A stretch of 64,000 nucleotides of DNA from Bacteroides sp. GM023 (GCF_014750685.1 NZ_JAAXGE010000005.1:434001-498000), one strand, 5' to 3'. Positions 53,012 through 62,269 are shown, counted from the stretch's first letter. The notes: generated by a model not told the origin, from the sequence alone. Made by a program: numbers and translations.

Positions 53012-55054
53012 ATGATGGATGAATTAAACAACGGGCAACAAGAGCAATATGTTGAACCCGGTAAGAAAAAGAATAGTCGAAAATTTGTAAAGAGAGCTCT
53101 GGTAGTGGCAGGATTAGCCTTGGCGGTATATGTTGTATATTCCATCGTTTATTTGTTTGTCTCGCCCGACCGTAATATTCAGCAGATTTATCTGGTTCCC
53201 GAAGATGCTGCATTTATTATCCAGTCATCAGCTCCGATTGAGGATTGGGAAAAGTTTAGCGGAAGTGAGACATGGAAATGTCTGAAGAAAGCGAAATCTT
53301 TTGAAGAAGTAACCGAGAGTGTGGAAAAGCTCGACTCGGTGGTAAAAAGCAATAAAGTATTATTGTCTCTTGTCGGTGAAAGAGACATGCTGATTTCACT
53401 TCATAAAACCCGTCCTACTAATTGGGATTTCCTGCTTATCCTGGATATGCAGAAAGCGTCAAAGATGGATTTGCTGAAAGATCAGGTTGAAACGGTATTG
53501 GTCATGAGTGGCTTTAAGGTTACTAACCGAATGCATAATGGCATCAATATACTTGAAATGCGTGACCCTGATACGCGTGATATTTTCTACATTGCTTTTG
53601 TGGATAATCACCTGGTGGGTTCTTATACATCCGCTCTTGTCGAATCGGCTATTGATTCGCGTAATAAACCCAAAATCGGACTCGATCAGTCCTTTATTGA
53701 AACGGAGAAATTAGTTTCGGGCAAGGGGCTTGTAAGAGTCTTTATCAATTATGCACGCGTTCCTCAGTTTATGTCTATTTATTTAGGAACGAGAAACGAA
53801 TATGTTGATCTCTTTAGTAACTCTATGAACTTTGCCGGCCTTTATCTGAATGCAAACGAAGACAGAATGGAAGTGAAGGGATATACTTTACGAAAAGACT
53901 CTGCCGATCCCTATGTTACTGCTTTGTTGAATTCGGGAAAACATAAGATGAAAGCGCATGAGATTCTTTCCGGGCGAACGGCTCTTTATACAAATATAGG
54001 TTTCGATAATCCGGTAACTTTTGTGAAGGAGTTGGAAAATGCACTTTCTGTGCATGATAAACAGTTGTATGATTCTTATCAAAGTTCCCGGAAAAAGATT
54101 GAAGGATTGTTTGGGATCTCTTTAGAGGATAACTTTCTGAGTTGGATGTCAGGTGAATTTGCTATTACACAGTCTGAGCCGGGGTTATTAGGACGTGAGC
54201 CTGAACTTATTTTGGCTGTCAGGGCTAAAAGTATAAAAGATGCCCGTAAGAATATGGAGTTTATAGAGAAGAAGATAAAGCGACGTACTCCGGTTAAGGT
54301 CAAGACGGTTAATTATAAGGACTTTGAGATCAATTATGTTGAGATGAAGGGCTTCTTCCGCCTGTTTTTCGGAAAGTTATTTGATAAGTTTGAGAAACCA
54401 TATTATACTTACGTGGATGATTATGTTGTTTTCAGTAATAAGGCTTCTTCTTTGCTTTCCTTTGTAGAGGATTACGAACAAAAGAACTTATTGAAGAATA
54501 ATCAGGGATTTAAGGATGCACTTTCGTATATGAAATCCAGTTCTACTATTTTCTTATATACAGATATGCATAAGTTCTATTCTCAGTTGAAACCTATGAT
54601 GAATCCGAGTACATGGAACGAGATACAATCTAATAAAGATGTTTTGTATTCATTCCCTTATTGGACGATGCAGGTGATTGGGGATAGCCAGTCGGCTTCT
54701 TTGCAATATGTTATGGACTATACGCCCTATGAGCCTGAAGAGACTGTTGTGGTTGCAACTGATGAGGATGACGAAGAAATGAACGAAGATGCTGAAACCG
54801 AAAAAGAACAGATGAGCGAACTGAAACGTTTCTATGTCGAGAAGTTTGAAGGAAATGTTCTGCGGGAGTTTTATCCAGAAGGTGCATTGAAGAGCGAGTC
54901 GGAAGTCAAAGAGGGAAAACGACATGGACGTTACCGTGAATATTATGAAGATGGCACTTTGAAACTTCGCGGAAAATACGCTAATAACAAACCCAAAGGT
55001 ACATGGAAATATTATACCGATGAGGGTAAATTTGATCACAAAGAGAAGTTTTAG
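53012..55054 (+). CDS. DUF3352-type membrane protein with C-terminal MORN/YwqK-like repeats
   Basis: 680 residues. A short charged cytoplasmic tail is followed by one membrane helix (about 30-52, ALVVAGLALAVYVVYSIVYLF) and a large periplasmic domain of DUF3352 type (about 60-570). A glutamate-rich stretch (about 575-600, DEDDEEMNEDAETEKEQ) leads to a C-terminal block (about 605-680) of repeats such as GKRHGRYREYYEDGTLKLRG, the MORN/YwqK pattern. Either of two adjacent ATG codons may start it. Function unknown; the repeats might bind lipid or protein. Confidence 0.8.
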   Translation: MMDELNNGQQEQYVEPGKKKNSRKFVKRALVVAGLALAVYVVYSIVYLFVSPDRNIQQIYLVPEDAAFIIQSSAPIEDWEKFSGSETWKCLKKAKSFEEVTESVEKLDSVVKSNKVLLSLVGERDMLISLHKTRPTNWDFLLILDMQKASKMDLLKDQVETVLVMSGFKVTNRMHNGINILEMRDPDTRDIFYIAFVDNHLVGSYTSALVESAIDSRNKPKIGLDQSFIETEKLVSGKGLVRVFINYARVPQFMSIYLGTRNEYVDLFSNSMNFAGLYLNANEDRMEVKGYTLRKDSADPYVTALLNSGKHKMKAHEILSGRTALYTNIGFDNPVTFVKELENALSVHDKQLYDSYQSSRKKIEGLFGISLEDNFLSWMSGEFAITQSEPGLLGREPELILAVRAKSIKDARKNMEFIEKKIKRRTPVKVKTVNYKDFEINYVEMKGFFRLFFGKLFDKFEKPYYTYVDDYVVFSNKASSLLSFVEDYEQKNLLKNNQGFKDALSYMKSSSTIFLYTDMHKFYSQLKPMMNPSTWNEIQSNKDVLYSFPYWTMQVIGDSQSASLQYVMDYTPYEPEETVVVATDEDDEEMNEDAETEKEQMSELKRFYVEKFEGNVLREFYPEGALKSESEVKEGKRHGRYREYYEDGTLKLRGKYANNKPKGTWKYYTDEGKFDHKEKF

Positions 55055-55110
55055 ATTTAGTCAACAAAAGCCGATTGAAAAAATAACCTCAAAAAAATAG
55101 CTGGATTCTT

Positions 55111-55140
55111 TTTGTTTTCTCAAATAAAGCTGTAATTTTG
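55111..55140 (+). promoter_or_regulatory. Promoter of the tRNA-Thr gene
   Basis: TTTG (55111-55114) and TAATTTTG (55133-55140) are separated by 18 bp. The tRNA begins 23 bases downstream. Confidence 0.7.
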
Positions 55141-55163
55141 CACGCCGTAAACGAGAGACAAAC

Positions 55164-55236
<73 letters not shown>

Positions 55237-55247
55237 CTTGAATTAAA

Positions 55248-55288
55248 AAACGCTGATTATTAATCCAATAATCAGCGTTTCGTTTTTT
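55248..55288 (+). terminator. Terminator of the tRNA-Thr gene
   Basis: AAACGCTGATTATT (55248-55261) pairs perfectly with AATAATCAGCGTTT (55267-55280), then CG and six T. Confidence 0.9.
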
Positions 55289-55358
55289 GACAGAATTCCT
55301 TTTATACGGATAGGAATATCTTTATATGAAGTTTGTATGAACTATAAAAACACAGTCT

Positions 55359-55454
55359 ATGTTAAGTCGTATTATTGTTATGATCGTCGCAGGAGTTGCT
55401 ATCGTCTATATTGTTCGCTTTATAGACAGTATCTTCTCGCAGCGTAAAAGATAG
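55359..55454 (+). CDS. Possible 31-residue membrane peptide
   Basis: ATG at 55359, stop at 55452-55454. One hydrophobic helix (RIIVMIVAGVAIVYIVRFI) with a basic tail SQRKR. The product is too short for a homology judgement. The stop lies three bases from the convergent ROK gene end. An A-rich region precedes the ATG but there is no clear ribosome-binding site. Confidence 0.4.
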   Translation: MLSRIIVMIVAGVAIVYIVRFIDSIFSQRKR

Positions 55455-55457
55455 ATA

Positions 55458-56666
55458 TCAGCTTTCGAACATCCTGCTACGTGCCAGCATACAAGCCCCT
55501 ACGATTCCTGCCTTGTCCTTCAGTTTAGAGGTCATGATGGCGGAGTCTTTATTGACCAGGTTTAGAGAATACTTGCGCACTGCTGTCTTTATAGGCTGGG
55601 TGATATAGTCACCGGTCAATGATAAAGTTCCACCTATGATAACCAGTTCGGGATTGAAGATATTGATTAATCCTGCAATCTGCTTTCCTAGCTTCTGTCC
55701 GATCTCTTCTACGATTTCGATACAGAGCAGGTCTTCTTTGTTGACAGAAGCTATAATTTCGTCCAAGGTTAAAGGATTTTCTTTAGATAAAATCCGGTTG
55801 GACAGGATAGAACTTTCTCCTTTCTGAATGCGTTCAATTAATATACGATGAAGCGCAGAGCCTGACGCTTCGGTTTCAAGACAACCTTTTTTTCCGCAAT
55901 GGCAGATTATTTCATTATCAAAAACGTTAGTATGTCCGAATTCTCCTGAAAAACCGGATTTTCCAGTATATATTTTCCCGTCAATAATGATACCTATGCC
56001 CAATCCCCAACTAATATTAACGAAAATGATGTCTTTCTCTCCTTTTACACATCCCTTCATGTATTCTCCGTAAGTCATGCCACGTGTGTCATTATCTATA
56101 GTAACAGGGAATCCGATTCTTTCAGCCAACACCTCTGCCAAGGGGCGTTCCTCAAAATTGAATTGGCTAAAGCTATACCCGGATTCAGGGTTGACTCTAC
56201 CGGAAACATTAATATTGATATTGAGTATTTTATCACTGGAAATATCTATTTTCTTGATAAATTGCAAAATTAGTTTGCACAATTCATCAAGGGCCTGGGG
56301 CGTATTTTCGCATTTGAAGGGAATATTCATTTTGAGTTCGACCATGTCCCCTTTAAAGTTGATTAACCCGATATTGATGGCGAATTTCTTTATATCCACT
56401 CCGATGAAATAGCCGGATTCAGGATTTAGACCATATAAACTAGGGTGGCGTCCACCGCTCGTTTCCAATTTGCCATGGTCATTGATATACCCATCTTCGC
56501 ACATTTCCGAAATGAATTTGGTTACAGTTGGTACACTAAGATCCAATTCCTTCGCCAAATCTGTAATTGTAGAACTCCCATTATATATATAATGTGTAAT
56601 GATCTTCTTTTTAAGAAGTGCATTCTTGGTTCCTGCTTCTATTTCTTTTAATAAATGTTGTTTCAT
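55458..56666 (-). CDS. ROK-family transcriptional regulator of the sialic acid locus
   Basis: 402 residues from the ATG at 56666; the upstream nine residues of the longer frame fall at the promoter and are rejected. N-terminal winged helix (about 20-70) with ITDLAKELDLSVPTVTKFISE, then a ROK sugar-kinase-like domain: the sugar-binding FSGEFGHTN region and the zinc site CHCGKKGCLE. ROK regulators with this layout bind sugars such as GlcNAc, ManNAc or their phosphates. Divergent from the nan genes, so it probably represses them and responds to a sialic acid breakdown product. The ligand is inferred. Confidence 0.9.
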   Translation of the reverse strand: MKQHLLKEIEAGTKNALLKKKIITHYIYNGSSTITDLAKELDLSVPTVTKFISEMCEDGYINDHGKLETSGGRHPSLYGLNPESGYFIGVDIKKFAINIGLINFKGDMVELKMNIPFKCENTPQALDELCKLILQFIKKIDISSDKILNININVSGRVNPESGYSFSQFNFEERPLAEVLAERIGFPVTIDNDTRGMTYGEYMKGCVKGEKDIIFVNISWGLGIGIIIDGKIYTGKSGFSGEFGHTNVFDNEIICHCGKKGCLETEASGSALHRILIERIQKGESSILSNRILSKENPLTLDEIIASVNKEDLLCIEIVEEIGQKLGKQIAGLINIFNPELVIIGGTLSLTGDYITQPIKTAVRKYSLNLVNKDSAIMTSKLKDKAGIVGACMLARSRMFES

Positions 56667-56690
56667 ATCTGTTGTTCTATGTTCTTTTGA

Positions 56691-56719
56691 CAAAGATAAT
56701 AAAATTATTTATTAATAAT
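56691..56719 (-). promoter_or_regulatory. ROK gene promoter and candidate operator copy 1
   Basis: The minus strand reads TATCTTTG (56698 down to 56691), an exact -7 element. The plus-strand sequence GATAATAAAATTATTTATT starting at 56695 closely resembles GATAATAAATTATTTTATT at 57578, upstream of nanT. Shared AT-rich sites suggest autoregulation by the ROK protein. Confidence 0.5.
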
Positions 56720-56759
56720 AGCTTTAGAAGCATTCTATAAATGTATGACTGATTCTTTT

Positions 56760-56886
56760 TTAGTAAAATAATCGTTTTTGGTTACTGTATTTTATAGAAT
56801 AGAAGTGACTTCGATAGTTTATAATTTATATTGTTTACTATTTATCTTTCATATTTGAGATTTTGTTAGTAAAATATTTAATTAAT
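56760..56886. promoter_or_regulatory. Repeated TTAGTAAAATA sites in the nan control region
   Basis: TTAGTAAAATA occurs at 56760-56770 and 56867-56877; the second is half of a near-palindrome TTAGTAAAATATTTAATTAA (56867-56886) that ends just before the -33 box of the 57010 gene. Candidate operators in the 343-bp divergent spacer (56667-57009), which has no gene. Confidence 0.45.
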
Positions 56887-56888
56887 TG

Positions 56889-56920
56889 TTTGCGATATAA
56901 TAAAAATAACATTATGTTTG
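56889..56920 (+). promoter_or_regulatory. nan promoter 1
   Basis: TTTG (56889-56892) and TATGTTTG (56913-56920), spaced by exactly 20 bp. The 28 bases from the spacer through the -7 box match promoter 2 (57606-57633) at 23 positions. Confidence 0.8.
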
Positions 56921-57009
56921 CGTTGATTTATTTGAAAGGGTATTGAATGTTATAAAAGGAGTAAGATTCTTCATCATAGAACTAAATTTATCATTTAAAT
57001 AAGAAAAAT

Positions 57010-57456
57010 ATGATTGTATCTAATTTGAAAAACAGTGAACGTATTGAGGGACTTCACCCTTTATTTAAAGTTTTGTTTGACTATGTAAAGAGCCATGATT
57101 TGCTTCATGCAGATTTGGGGCGTATTGAAATTGACGGCGAACGTCTTTTTATTAATAATGTAAATCCTGAGTGTGTTGCTGCTGAAAAACAAGTCTTAGA
57201 ATTGCATCATGATTATATTGACGTACATATTCTGTTGGAGGGTACGGAGAGAATTGGGTGGAAGGCATTGGAAGATTTGCAGGAGGAGACAAAAGCTTAT
57301 TCGAAAGAAGAAGATTGTGCTCTGTATTCGGATGTCCCAACCACTTACGTAGACTTGCTTCCCGGTCAATTTGCAATTGTATATCCGGAGGATCCTCATG
57401 CGCCGATTATTGGTAATGGTAAAATCCGTAAATTGATTGCGAAAGTTAGGGTTTGA
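57010..57456 (+). CDS. nanQ: YhcH/NanQ-family sialic acid anomerase
   Basis: 148 residues of the YhcH/YjgK/YiaL (DUF386) cupin family. In E. coli the NanQ member speeds the change of alpha-sialic acid to the beta form. The metal-binding histidines and glutamate are visible in LHHDYIDVHILLEGTERIG (about 73-91) and PEDPHAP (about 131-137). First gene rightward of the ROK regulator, with its own promoter almost identical to that of nanT. The symbol follows family precedent rather than a full proof. Confidence 0.85.
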   Translation: MIVSNLKNSERIEGLHPLFKVLFDYVKSHDLLHADLGRIEIDGERLFINNVNPECVAAEKQVLELHHDYIDVHILLEGTERIGWKALEDLQEETKAYSKEEDCALYSDVPTTYVDLLPGQFAIVYPEDPHAPIIGNGKIRKLIAKVRV

Positions 57457-57479
57457 TTTTCAGCATAATAGTTGAAATG

Positions 57480-57520
57480 AGAAGGTAGTATTCTATATGA
57501 TTGGGATACTACCTTCTTGT
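57480..57520 (+). terminator. Stem-loop after the NanQ-like gene
   Basis: AGAAGGTAGTAT (57480-57491) pairs perfectly with ATACTACCTTCT (57506-57517). Followed by TGTATATAA rather than a full T run, so it may be a weak terminator or attenuator. Confidence 0.6.
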
Positions 57521-57577
57521 ATATAATAGCCATATTCTGCTCCTTCTTATTTACTCTTGTTTAATAAATATCGAATA

Positions 57578-57600
57578 GATAATAAATTATTTTATTAAAT
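57578..57600. promoter_or_regulatory. Candidate operator copy 2 upstream of nanT
   Basis: GATAATAAATTATTTTATT (from 57578) parallels the site at 56695 beside the ROK gene. It ends just before the -33 box of nanT. Confidence 0.45.
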
Positions 57601-57601
57601 A

Positions 57602-57633
57602 TTTGGTGGATAATAAAAATAATATTATGTTTG
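57602..57633 (+). promoter_or_regulatory. nan promoter 2 (nanT operon)
   Basis: TTTG (57602-57605) and TATGTTTG (57626-57633), spaced by exactly 20 bp. Nearly a copy of promoter 1. It should drive nanT and the downstream genes. Confidence 0.8.
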
Positions 57634-57670
57634 CATCAGTTTAATACGAAAAACATTAAAAAACGTTCTT

Positions 57671-58912
57671 ATGAAAAACAAAAGTATTTATCCTTGGGTA
57701 GTAGTAGGTTTATTATGGGTGGTCGCACTTCTTAATTATATGGACCGTCAGATGCTGTCTACTATGCAGGAAGCGATGAAAGTAGATATTGTGGAACTAA
57801 ATAAGGCAGAAGCGTTTGGAGCGTTGATGGCTATTTTCTTATGGATTTATGGCTTTATGAGTCCTGTTGCCGGAATTATTGCTGATCGTGTAAGTCGGAA
57901 ATGGTTGGTGGTAGGTAGTCTTTTTGTTTGGTCTGCTGTTACTTTTTTAATGGGTTATGCGCATAATTTTCATGAACTTTATTGGTTGCGTGCTATAATG
58001 GGGGTGAGTGAGGCACTTTATATACCTTCAGCTTTATCTTTAATAGCTGATTGGCATGAAGGGAAATCCCGTTCACTCGCTATCGGAGTACATATGACCG
58101 GACTTTATATGGGGCAGGCTATTGGAGGATTTGGAGCTACGGCTGCTGCCGCTTTTTCCTGGCAAGCTACTTTTCATTGGTTTGGTATCGTAGGTGTCGT
58201 GTATTCCCTCATTCTTATATTATTTTTACATGAGAATCCAATTCATAACTTTGCAGGCAAAAATGCAGGTGAAAAGCTGAAAGAGAAAAGGCCTTCCGTG
58301 ATAAGCGGACTTTCCCTTCTTTTTACTAACTGGGCATTTTGGATTATACTTTTCTATTTTGCAGCCCCAAGTCTGCCCGGATGGGCCACTAAAAATTGGC
58401 TTCCCACTTTGTTTGCCAGCAGCTTGGATATACCGATGGCAGAAGCCGGTCCGATTTCTACAATTACAATAGCTGTATCATCATTTATTGGTGTGATTGT
58501 GGGTGGACTTCTTTCCGATCGTTGGGTACAAAAGAATGTTCGTGGGCGTGTATATACCGGTGCTATAGGTTTGGGAATGACTATACCTGCATTACTTCTA
58601 CTGGGATTTGGACATAGTTTCGTAAGTGTTATAGGTGCCGGATTACTCTTCGGCATTGGATTTGGGATTTTTGATGCGAATAATATGCCTATTCTTTGTC
58701 AGTTTGTATCCGCTAAACATCGGGCTACAGCCTATGGAATCATGAATATGACTGGTGTCTTTGCGGGAGCGGCTGTTACCGAAGTACTGGGAAAATGGAC
58801 TGACGGAGGAAGTTTGGGACAAGGGTTTGCGATGTTAAGTGTTGTTGTTGCTGTCGCATTGGCGCTTCAGATTTACTTCTTGCGCCCGAAGACAGATAAT
58901 ATGGAAGATTAA
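57671..58912 (+). CDS. nanT: Sialic acid MFS transporter
   Basis: Inner-membrane major facilitator of 413 residues with about twelve hydrophobic helices. The start NYMDRQMLSTM and RVSRKWLVVGSLFVWSAVTFL (loop 2-3 region) fit the anion:cation symporter group. Adjacent to the lyase and epimerase genes, it matches NanT of the B. fragilis nanLET set described in the literature. Substrate is inferred from this context. It is 33 bp upstream of the lyase gene. Confidence 0.88.
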   Translation: MKNKSIYPWVVVGLLWVVALLNYMDRQMLSTMQEAMKVDIVELNKAEAFGALMAIFLWIYGFMSPVAGIIADRVSRKWLVVGSLFVWSAVTFLMGYAHNFHELYWLRAIMGVSEALYIPSALSLIADWHEGKSRSLAIGVHMTGLYMGQAIGGFGATAAAAFSWQATFHWFGIVGVVYSLILILFLHENPIHNFAGKNAGEKLKEKRPSVISGLSLLFTNWAFWIILFYFAAPSLPGWATKNWLPTLFASSLDIPMAEAGPISTITIAVSSFIGVIVGGLLSDRWVQKNVRGRVYTGAIGLGMTIPALLLLGFGHSFVSVIGAGLLFGIGFGIFDANNMPILCQFVSAKHRATAYGIMNMTGVFAGAAVTEVLGKWTDGGSLGQGFAMLSVVVAVALALQIYFLRPKTDNMED

Positions 58913-58945
58913 AACAGTAATATATAATTTATAAAAAATAAAATT

Positions 58946-59863
58946 ATGGAACGAATTAAAGGACTTATTGATGCACCGTTTACACCGTTTTATGAAAATG
59001 GTGAAGTGAATTTGGAACCGATTGAAGCATACGCTAAAATGTTAGTAAAGAATGGCTTGCAAGGTGTATTTATTAATGGCTCTTCCGGTGAAGGTTATAT
59101 GCTTACCGAAGAAGAACGTATGAAACTGGCAGAACGCTGGGTATCTGTTGCTCCGAAAGGTTTTAAAGTGATCGTTCATGTTGGAAGTTGTTGTGTGAAA
59201 GCAAGTCGTATGCTGGCTGAACATGCACAAAAGATAGGAGCGTGGGGAATTGGTGCTATGGCTCCGCCGTTTCCGAAAATTGGACGCATTGAAGAATTGG
59301 TGAAATACATCGAAGAGATAGCGTGTGGTGCACCTGAACTTCCTTTCTATTATTATCATATTCCTGCATTCAATGGTGCTTTTTTGCCAATGGTAAAACT
59401 GTTGGAGGCTGTGGATGGACGTATTCCCAATTTTGCCGGTATTAAATATACTTTTGAAAGCATGTATGAGTATAACCAGTGCCGTTTATATAAAGATGGT
59501 AAATATGATATGCTGCATGGACAAGATGAGACGATTCTTCCTTGCCTGGCTATGGGTGGTGCTCAGGGAGGAATTGGCGGAACAACCAATTATAATGGAA
59601 AAGAACTGGTAGGTATAATCGAAGCTTGGGAAGCCGGTGATATTGAAACAGCTCGCGAGCGTCAGAACTTCTCACAGGAAGTAATCAATGTGATTTGCCA
59701 CTTCCGTGGAAATATTGTAGGTGGAAAACGTATCATGAAACTGATTGGTCTTGATTTGGGTAAAAATCGTACTCCTTTCCAAAATATGACAGATGCGGAA
59801 GAAGCACAAATGAAAGCGGAACTCGAAGCAATCAATTTCTTTGACCGTTGCAATAAATTCTAA
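58946..59863 (+). CDS. nanA: N-acetylneuraminate lyase
   Basis: Aldolase that splits sialic acid into ManNAc and pyruvate (called NanL in B. fragilis). 305 residues of the DHDPS/NAL TIM-barrel family. Schiff-base lysine Lys167 in AGIKYTF and the tyrosine of the YYYHIP stretch (135-140) align well with E. coli NanA. The early GSSGEGYML carries the pyruvate-binding SSGE motif. Only ten bases separate it from the epimerase gene. Confidence 0.95.
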   Translation: MERIKGLIDAPFTPFYENGEVNLEPIEAYAKMLVKNGLQGVFINGSSGEGYMLTEEERMKLAERWVSVAPKGFKVIVHVGSCCVKASRMLAEHAQKIGAWGIGAMAPPFPKIGRIEELVKYIEEIACGAPELPFYYYHIPAFNGAFLPMVKLLEAVDGRIPNFAGIKYTFESMYEYNQCRLYKDGKYDMLHGQDETILPCLAMGGAQGGIGGTTNYNGKELVGIIEAWEAGDIETARERQNFSQEVINVICHFRGNIVGGKRIMKLIGLDLGKNRTPFQNMTDAEEAQMKAELEAINFFDRCNKF

Positions 59864-59873
59864 AAAACACTAT

Positions 59874-61058
59874 ATGAACGCTACAGAATATTTAAATCAA
59901 TGGGCCACGTCTTATAAAAACGACATCGTGAACAACATTATGCCGTTTTGGATGGAACATGGACTCGACCGTAAACATGGTGGCGTGTATACATGCGTCA
60001 ATCGTGACGGCAGCTTGATGGATACAACAAAGTCTGTTTGGTTCCAAGGGCGTTTTGGTTTTATTGCAGCTTATGCATATAATAATATAGAGAAGAATCC
60101 TGAATGGTTGGCGGCATCGAAGAGTTGCATTGATTTTATCGATGCATATTGCTTTGATACAGATGGCCATATGTTTTTCGAGGTCACAGAAGACGGAAAA
60201 CCTTTGCGTAAACGTCGTTATGTGTTTTCTGAAGGATTCGCAGCTATTGCAATGGCAGAATATGCATTGGCAACCGGTGAAAAGAAATATGCAGAAAAGG
60301 CTTTAGAGCTATTTAAACGAACTCAATATTTCCTTGAAACTCCGGGGCTGCTCGAACCGAAATATTTGCCTACTATACAGGCAAGAGGGCATTCTATTAC
60401 AATGATTCTGATAAATACGGCTTCCCGTATCCGTATGGCCATTGATGATCCTTTATTAACGGAACAAATTGATAATTCAATAGCTGCATTGCGCAGATAT
60501 TTTATCCATCCTGAATTTAAAGCTTTGCTTGAGATGGTCGGACCTGACGGTGAGTTTATTGATACATGCAACGGACGTGTTATTAATCCGGGACATTGTA
60601 TTGAAACTGCCTGGTTTATAATGGAAGAAGCTAAATATCGTAATTGGGATAAAGACTTGCTTCAATTGGCACTCCAAATTCTTGATTGGTCTTGGGAGTG
60701 GGGTTGGGATAAAGAGTTCGGCGGAATAATTAATTTCCGTGATTGCCGTAATCTTCCTTCTCAAGATTATTCCCAGGATATGAAATTCTGGTGGCCGCAA
60801 ACAGAAGCTATTATCGCCACTTTGTATGCTTATCAAGCTACAGGAGATGATAAATATCTTCAAATGCACAAACAAATAAGTGATTGGACCTATGCTCATT
60901 TTCCTGATAAAGAATATGGTGAGTGGTATGGTTATCTTCACCGTGACGGTACTGTTGCCCAACCCGCTAAAGGGAATATATTTAAAGGTCCTTTCCATAT
61001 ACCTCGTATGATGATTCGCAGTTTTACGCTTTGCGAAGAATTGCTGAAAAGTAAGTAA
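59874..61058 (+). CDS. nanE: AGE-family epimerase: N-acetylmannosamine/N-acetylglucosamine 2-epimerase
   Basis: Renin-binding-protein-type epimerase of 394 residues from the ATG at 59874; upstream in-frame codons overlap the lyase gene. (alpha/alpha)6-barrel signs: GGVYTCVNRDG near the start, WFQGRFGFIAAYAYN, INPGHCIETAWFIMEEA with a catalytic-type histidine, and QDMKFWWPQTEAI. In B. fragilis such an epimerase converts ManNAc to GlcNAc without prior phosphorylation, unlike E. coli NanK-NanE. No ManNAc kinase was seen here, in keeping with that route. Confidence 0.92.
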   Translation: MNATEYLNQWATSYKNDIVNNIMPFWMEHGLDRKHGGVYTCVNRDGSLMDTTKSVWFQGRFGFIAAYAYNNIEKNPEWLAASKSCIDFIDAYCFDTDGHMFFEVTEDGKPLRKRRYVFSEGFAAIAMAEYALATGEKKYAEKALELFKRTQYFLETPGLLEPKYLPTIQARGHSITMILINTASRIRMAIDDPLLTEQIDNSIAALRRYFIHPEFKALLEMVGPDGEFIDTCNGRVINPGHCIETAWFIMEEAKYRNWDKDLLQLALQILDWSWEWGWDKEFGGIINFRDCRNLPSQDYSQDMKFWWPQTEAIIATLYAYQATGDDKYLQMHKQISDWTYAHFPDKEYGEWYGYLHRDGTVAQPAKGNIFKGPFHIPRMMIRSFTLCEELLKSK

Positions 61059-61095
61059 TATATTATTTATCCTTTTCATTTTAAAGTTTTGTTAT

Positions 61096-62259
61096 ATGCC
61101 TATCTTGAAAGACATATTTTTTATAGGTATTCTGCTCCTCCTCTCGATAACGAGAGGAGAGGCACAGCCTACTTCACTGAATAAAACTTCTGAATTTACC
61201 AAATATACAGTTTTCTCCGCAGGGGATGATAACGTGAATAGTTATCGTATTCCTTCATTGTTGACTGCAAAAGATGGTTCATTACTTGTCTTTTGTGAAG
61301 CACGTAGAGAAAGTTGGCGGGATAAAAGCCGCACAGATGTAGTGGTAAAACGAAGTACTGATAATGGAAAAACATGGTCTGTAATGCAAGACTTGACAAA
61401 AGGAGACTCCGGTGCATATATGGATCCTACCCCCATTTTAGATTCAAATACCGGACGAATCCTTCTTTTTACAACCTTTTGGCCAGCGGATGATCATTCT
61501 GGAGCCAATAACCGGGCGGTTCTAATATCTTCTGATGACAATGGGCAAACATGGTCAACTCCAACAGATGTTACTACGGAATTGATTCCTGACGGACGTC
61601 GTATCAATGGTTTCGGACCGGGAGCCGGGTTGCAAATGGTTGGAGAGCAATATAAAGGGCGACTGATTTTGCCTGCTCGTATTTCTGATGCAGAAGGTAA
61701 AGTTGCACATGATGTGGCTATTTATTCCGACAATCATGGTGAAACATGGAATGTAGGTGGAGATGCTGATGATGACAACGAATTTCAGATAGCTGAATCT
61801 CCTAATGGAGTATTAAGTTATAATGCCCGTGTAGCCGGCGCCCGTACAGTAGCATATAGTACAGATGGCGGAGAAACATGGAGTAAGGCGGTAAAAGACC
61901 CCGCTCTGCCTGGAGTATCGAAAGGATGCCAGGCAAGTATATTAGGGAATGGAGAGAAACTTTACTTTTCTGGTATAAAAGGTACGACTGAAACACCGGA
62001 ATATGACGAACGTGCGACACTAACATTGTATAAGAGTGAAAATGGTGGGAAGAAATGGAATAATGGTCTTGTATTATATGATAAAGCTTCGGGATATAGT
62101 TGTATGTCATTTTTGCCGGATGGACGAATGGCTATTATCTTTGAAACGGCAGACACACAAGGGTTCACTAGAAAATCACTGCCTAATACCAAACCTCTCA
62201 AGCGCCCGGCGGGGTGGATGCGATTAGACTTAATCTTAGTACCTATTATTAATCTTTAA
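61096..62259 (+). CDS. GH33 exo-alpha-sialidase, periplasmic type
   Basis: Releases terminal sialic acids. 387 residues with a signal peptide (cut near RGEAQ). The FRIP-type arginine is Arg51 in SYRIPS; a candidate acid is Asp76 in RESWRDKSRTD. Asp boxes of the SxDxGxTW type: STDNGKTW (87-94), SDDNGQTW, YSDNHGETW and STDGGETW; a fifth is degenerate (KSENGGKKW). The nucleophile region is DKASGYSCMSF. It lacks the extra N-terminal domain of longer Bacteroides sialidases such as the roughly 540-residue NanH, so it is a bare propeller. 37 bp after nanE. Confidence 0.93.
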   Translation: MPILKDIFFIGILLLLSITRGEAQPTSLNKTSEFTKYTVFSAGDDNVNSYRIPSLLTAKDGSLLVFCEARRESWRDKSRTDVVVKRSTDNGKTWSVMQDLTKGDSGAYMDPTPILDSNTGRILLFTTFWPADDHSGANNRAVLISSDDNGQTWSTPTDVTTELIPDGRRINGFGPGAGLQMVGEQYKGRLILPARISDAEGKVAHDVAIYSDNHGETWNVGGDADDDNEFQIAESPNGVLSYNARVAGARTVAYSTDGGETWSKAVKDPALPGVSKGCQASILGNGEKLYFSGIKGTTETPEYDERATLTLYKSENGGKKWNNGLVLYDKASGYSCMSFLPDGRMAIIFETADTQGFTRKSLPNTKPLKRPAGWMRLDLILVPIINL

Positions 62260-62269
62260 TTTTTATATT

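Noticed and set aside
57010..57456. NanQ-like gene as part of a toxin-antitoxin or beta-galactosidase beta-subunit system
   Set aside because: The family includes EbgC-like proteins, but the sialic acid context and cupin motifs favour the anomerase role.
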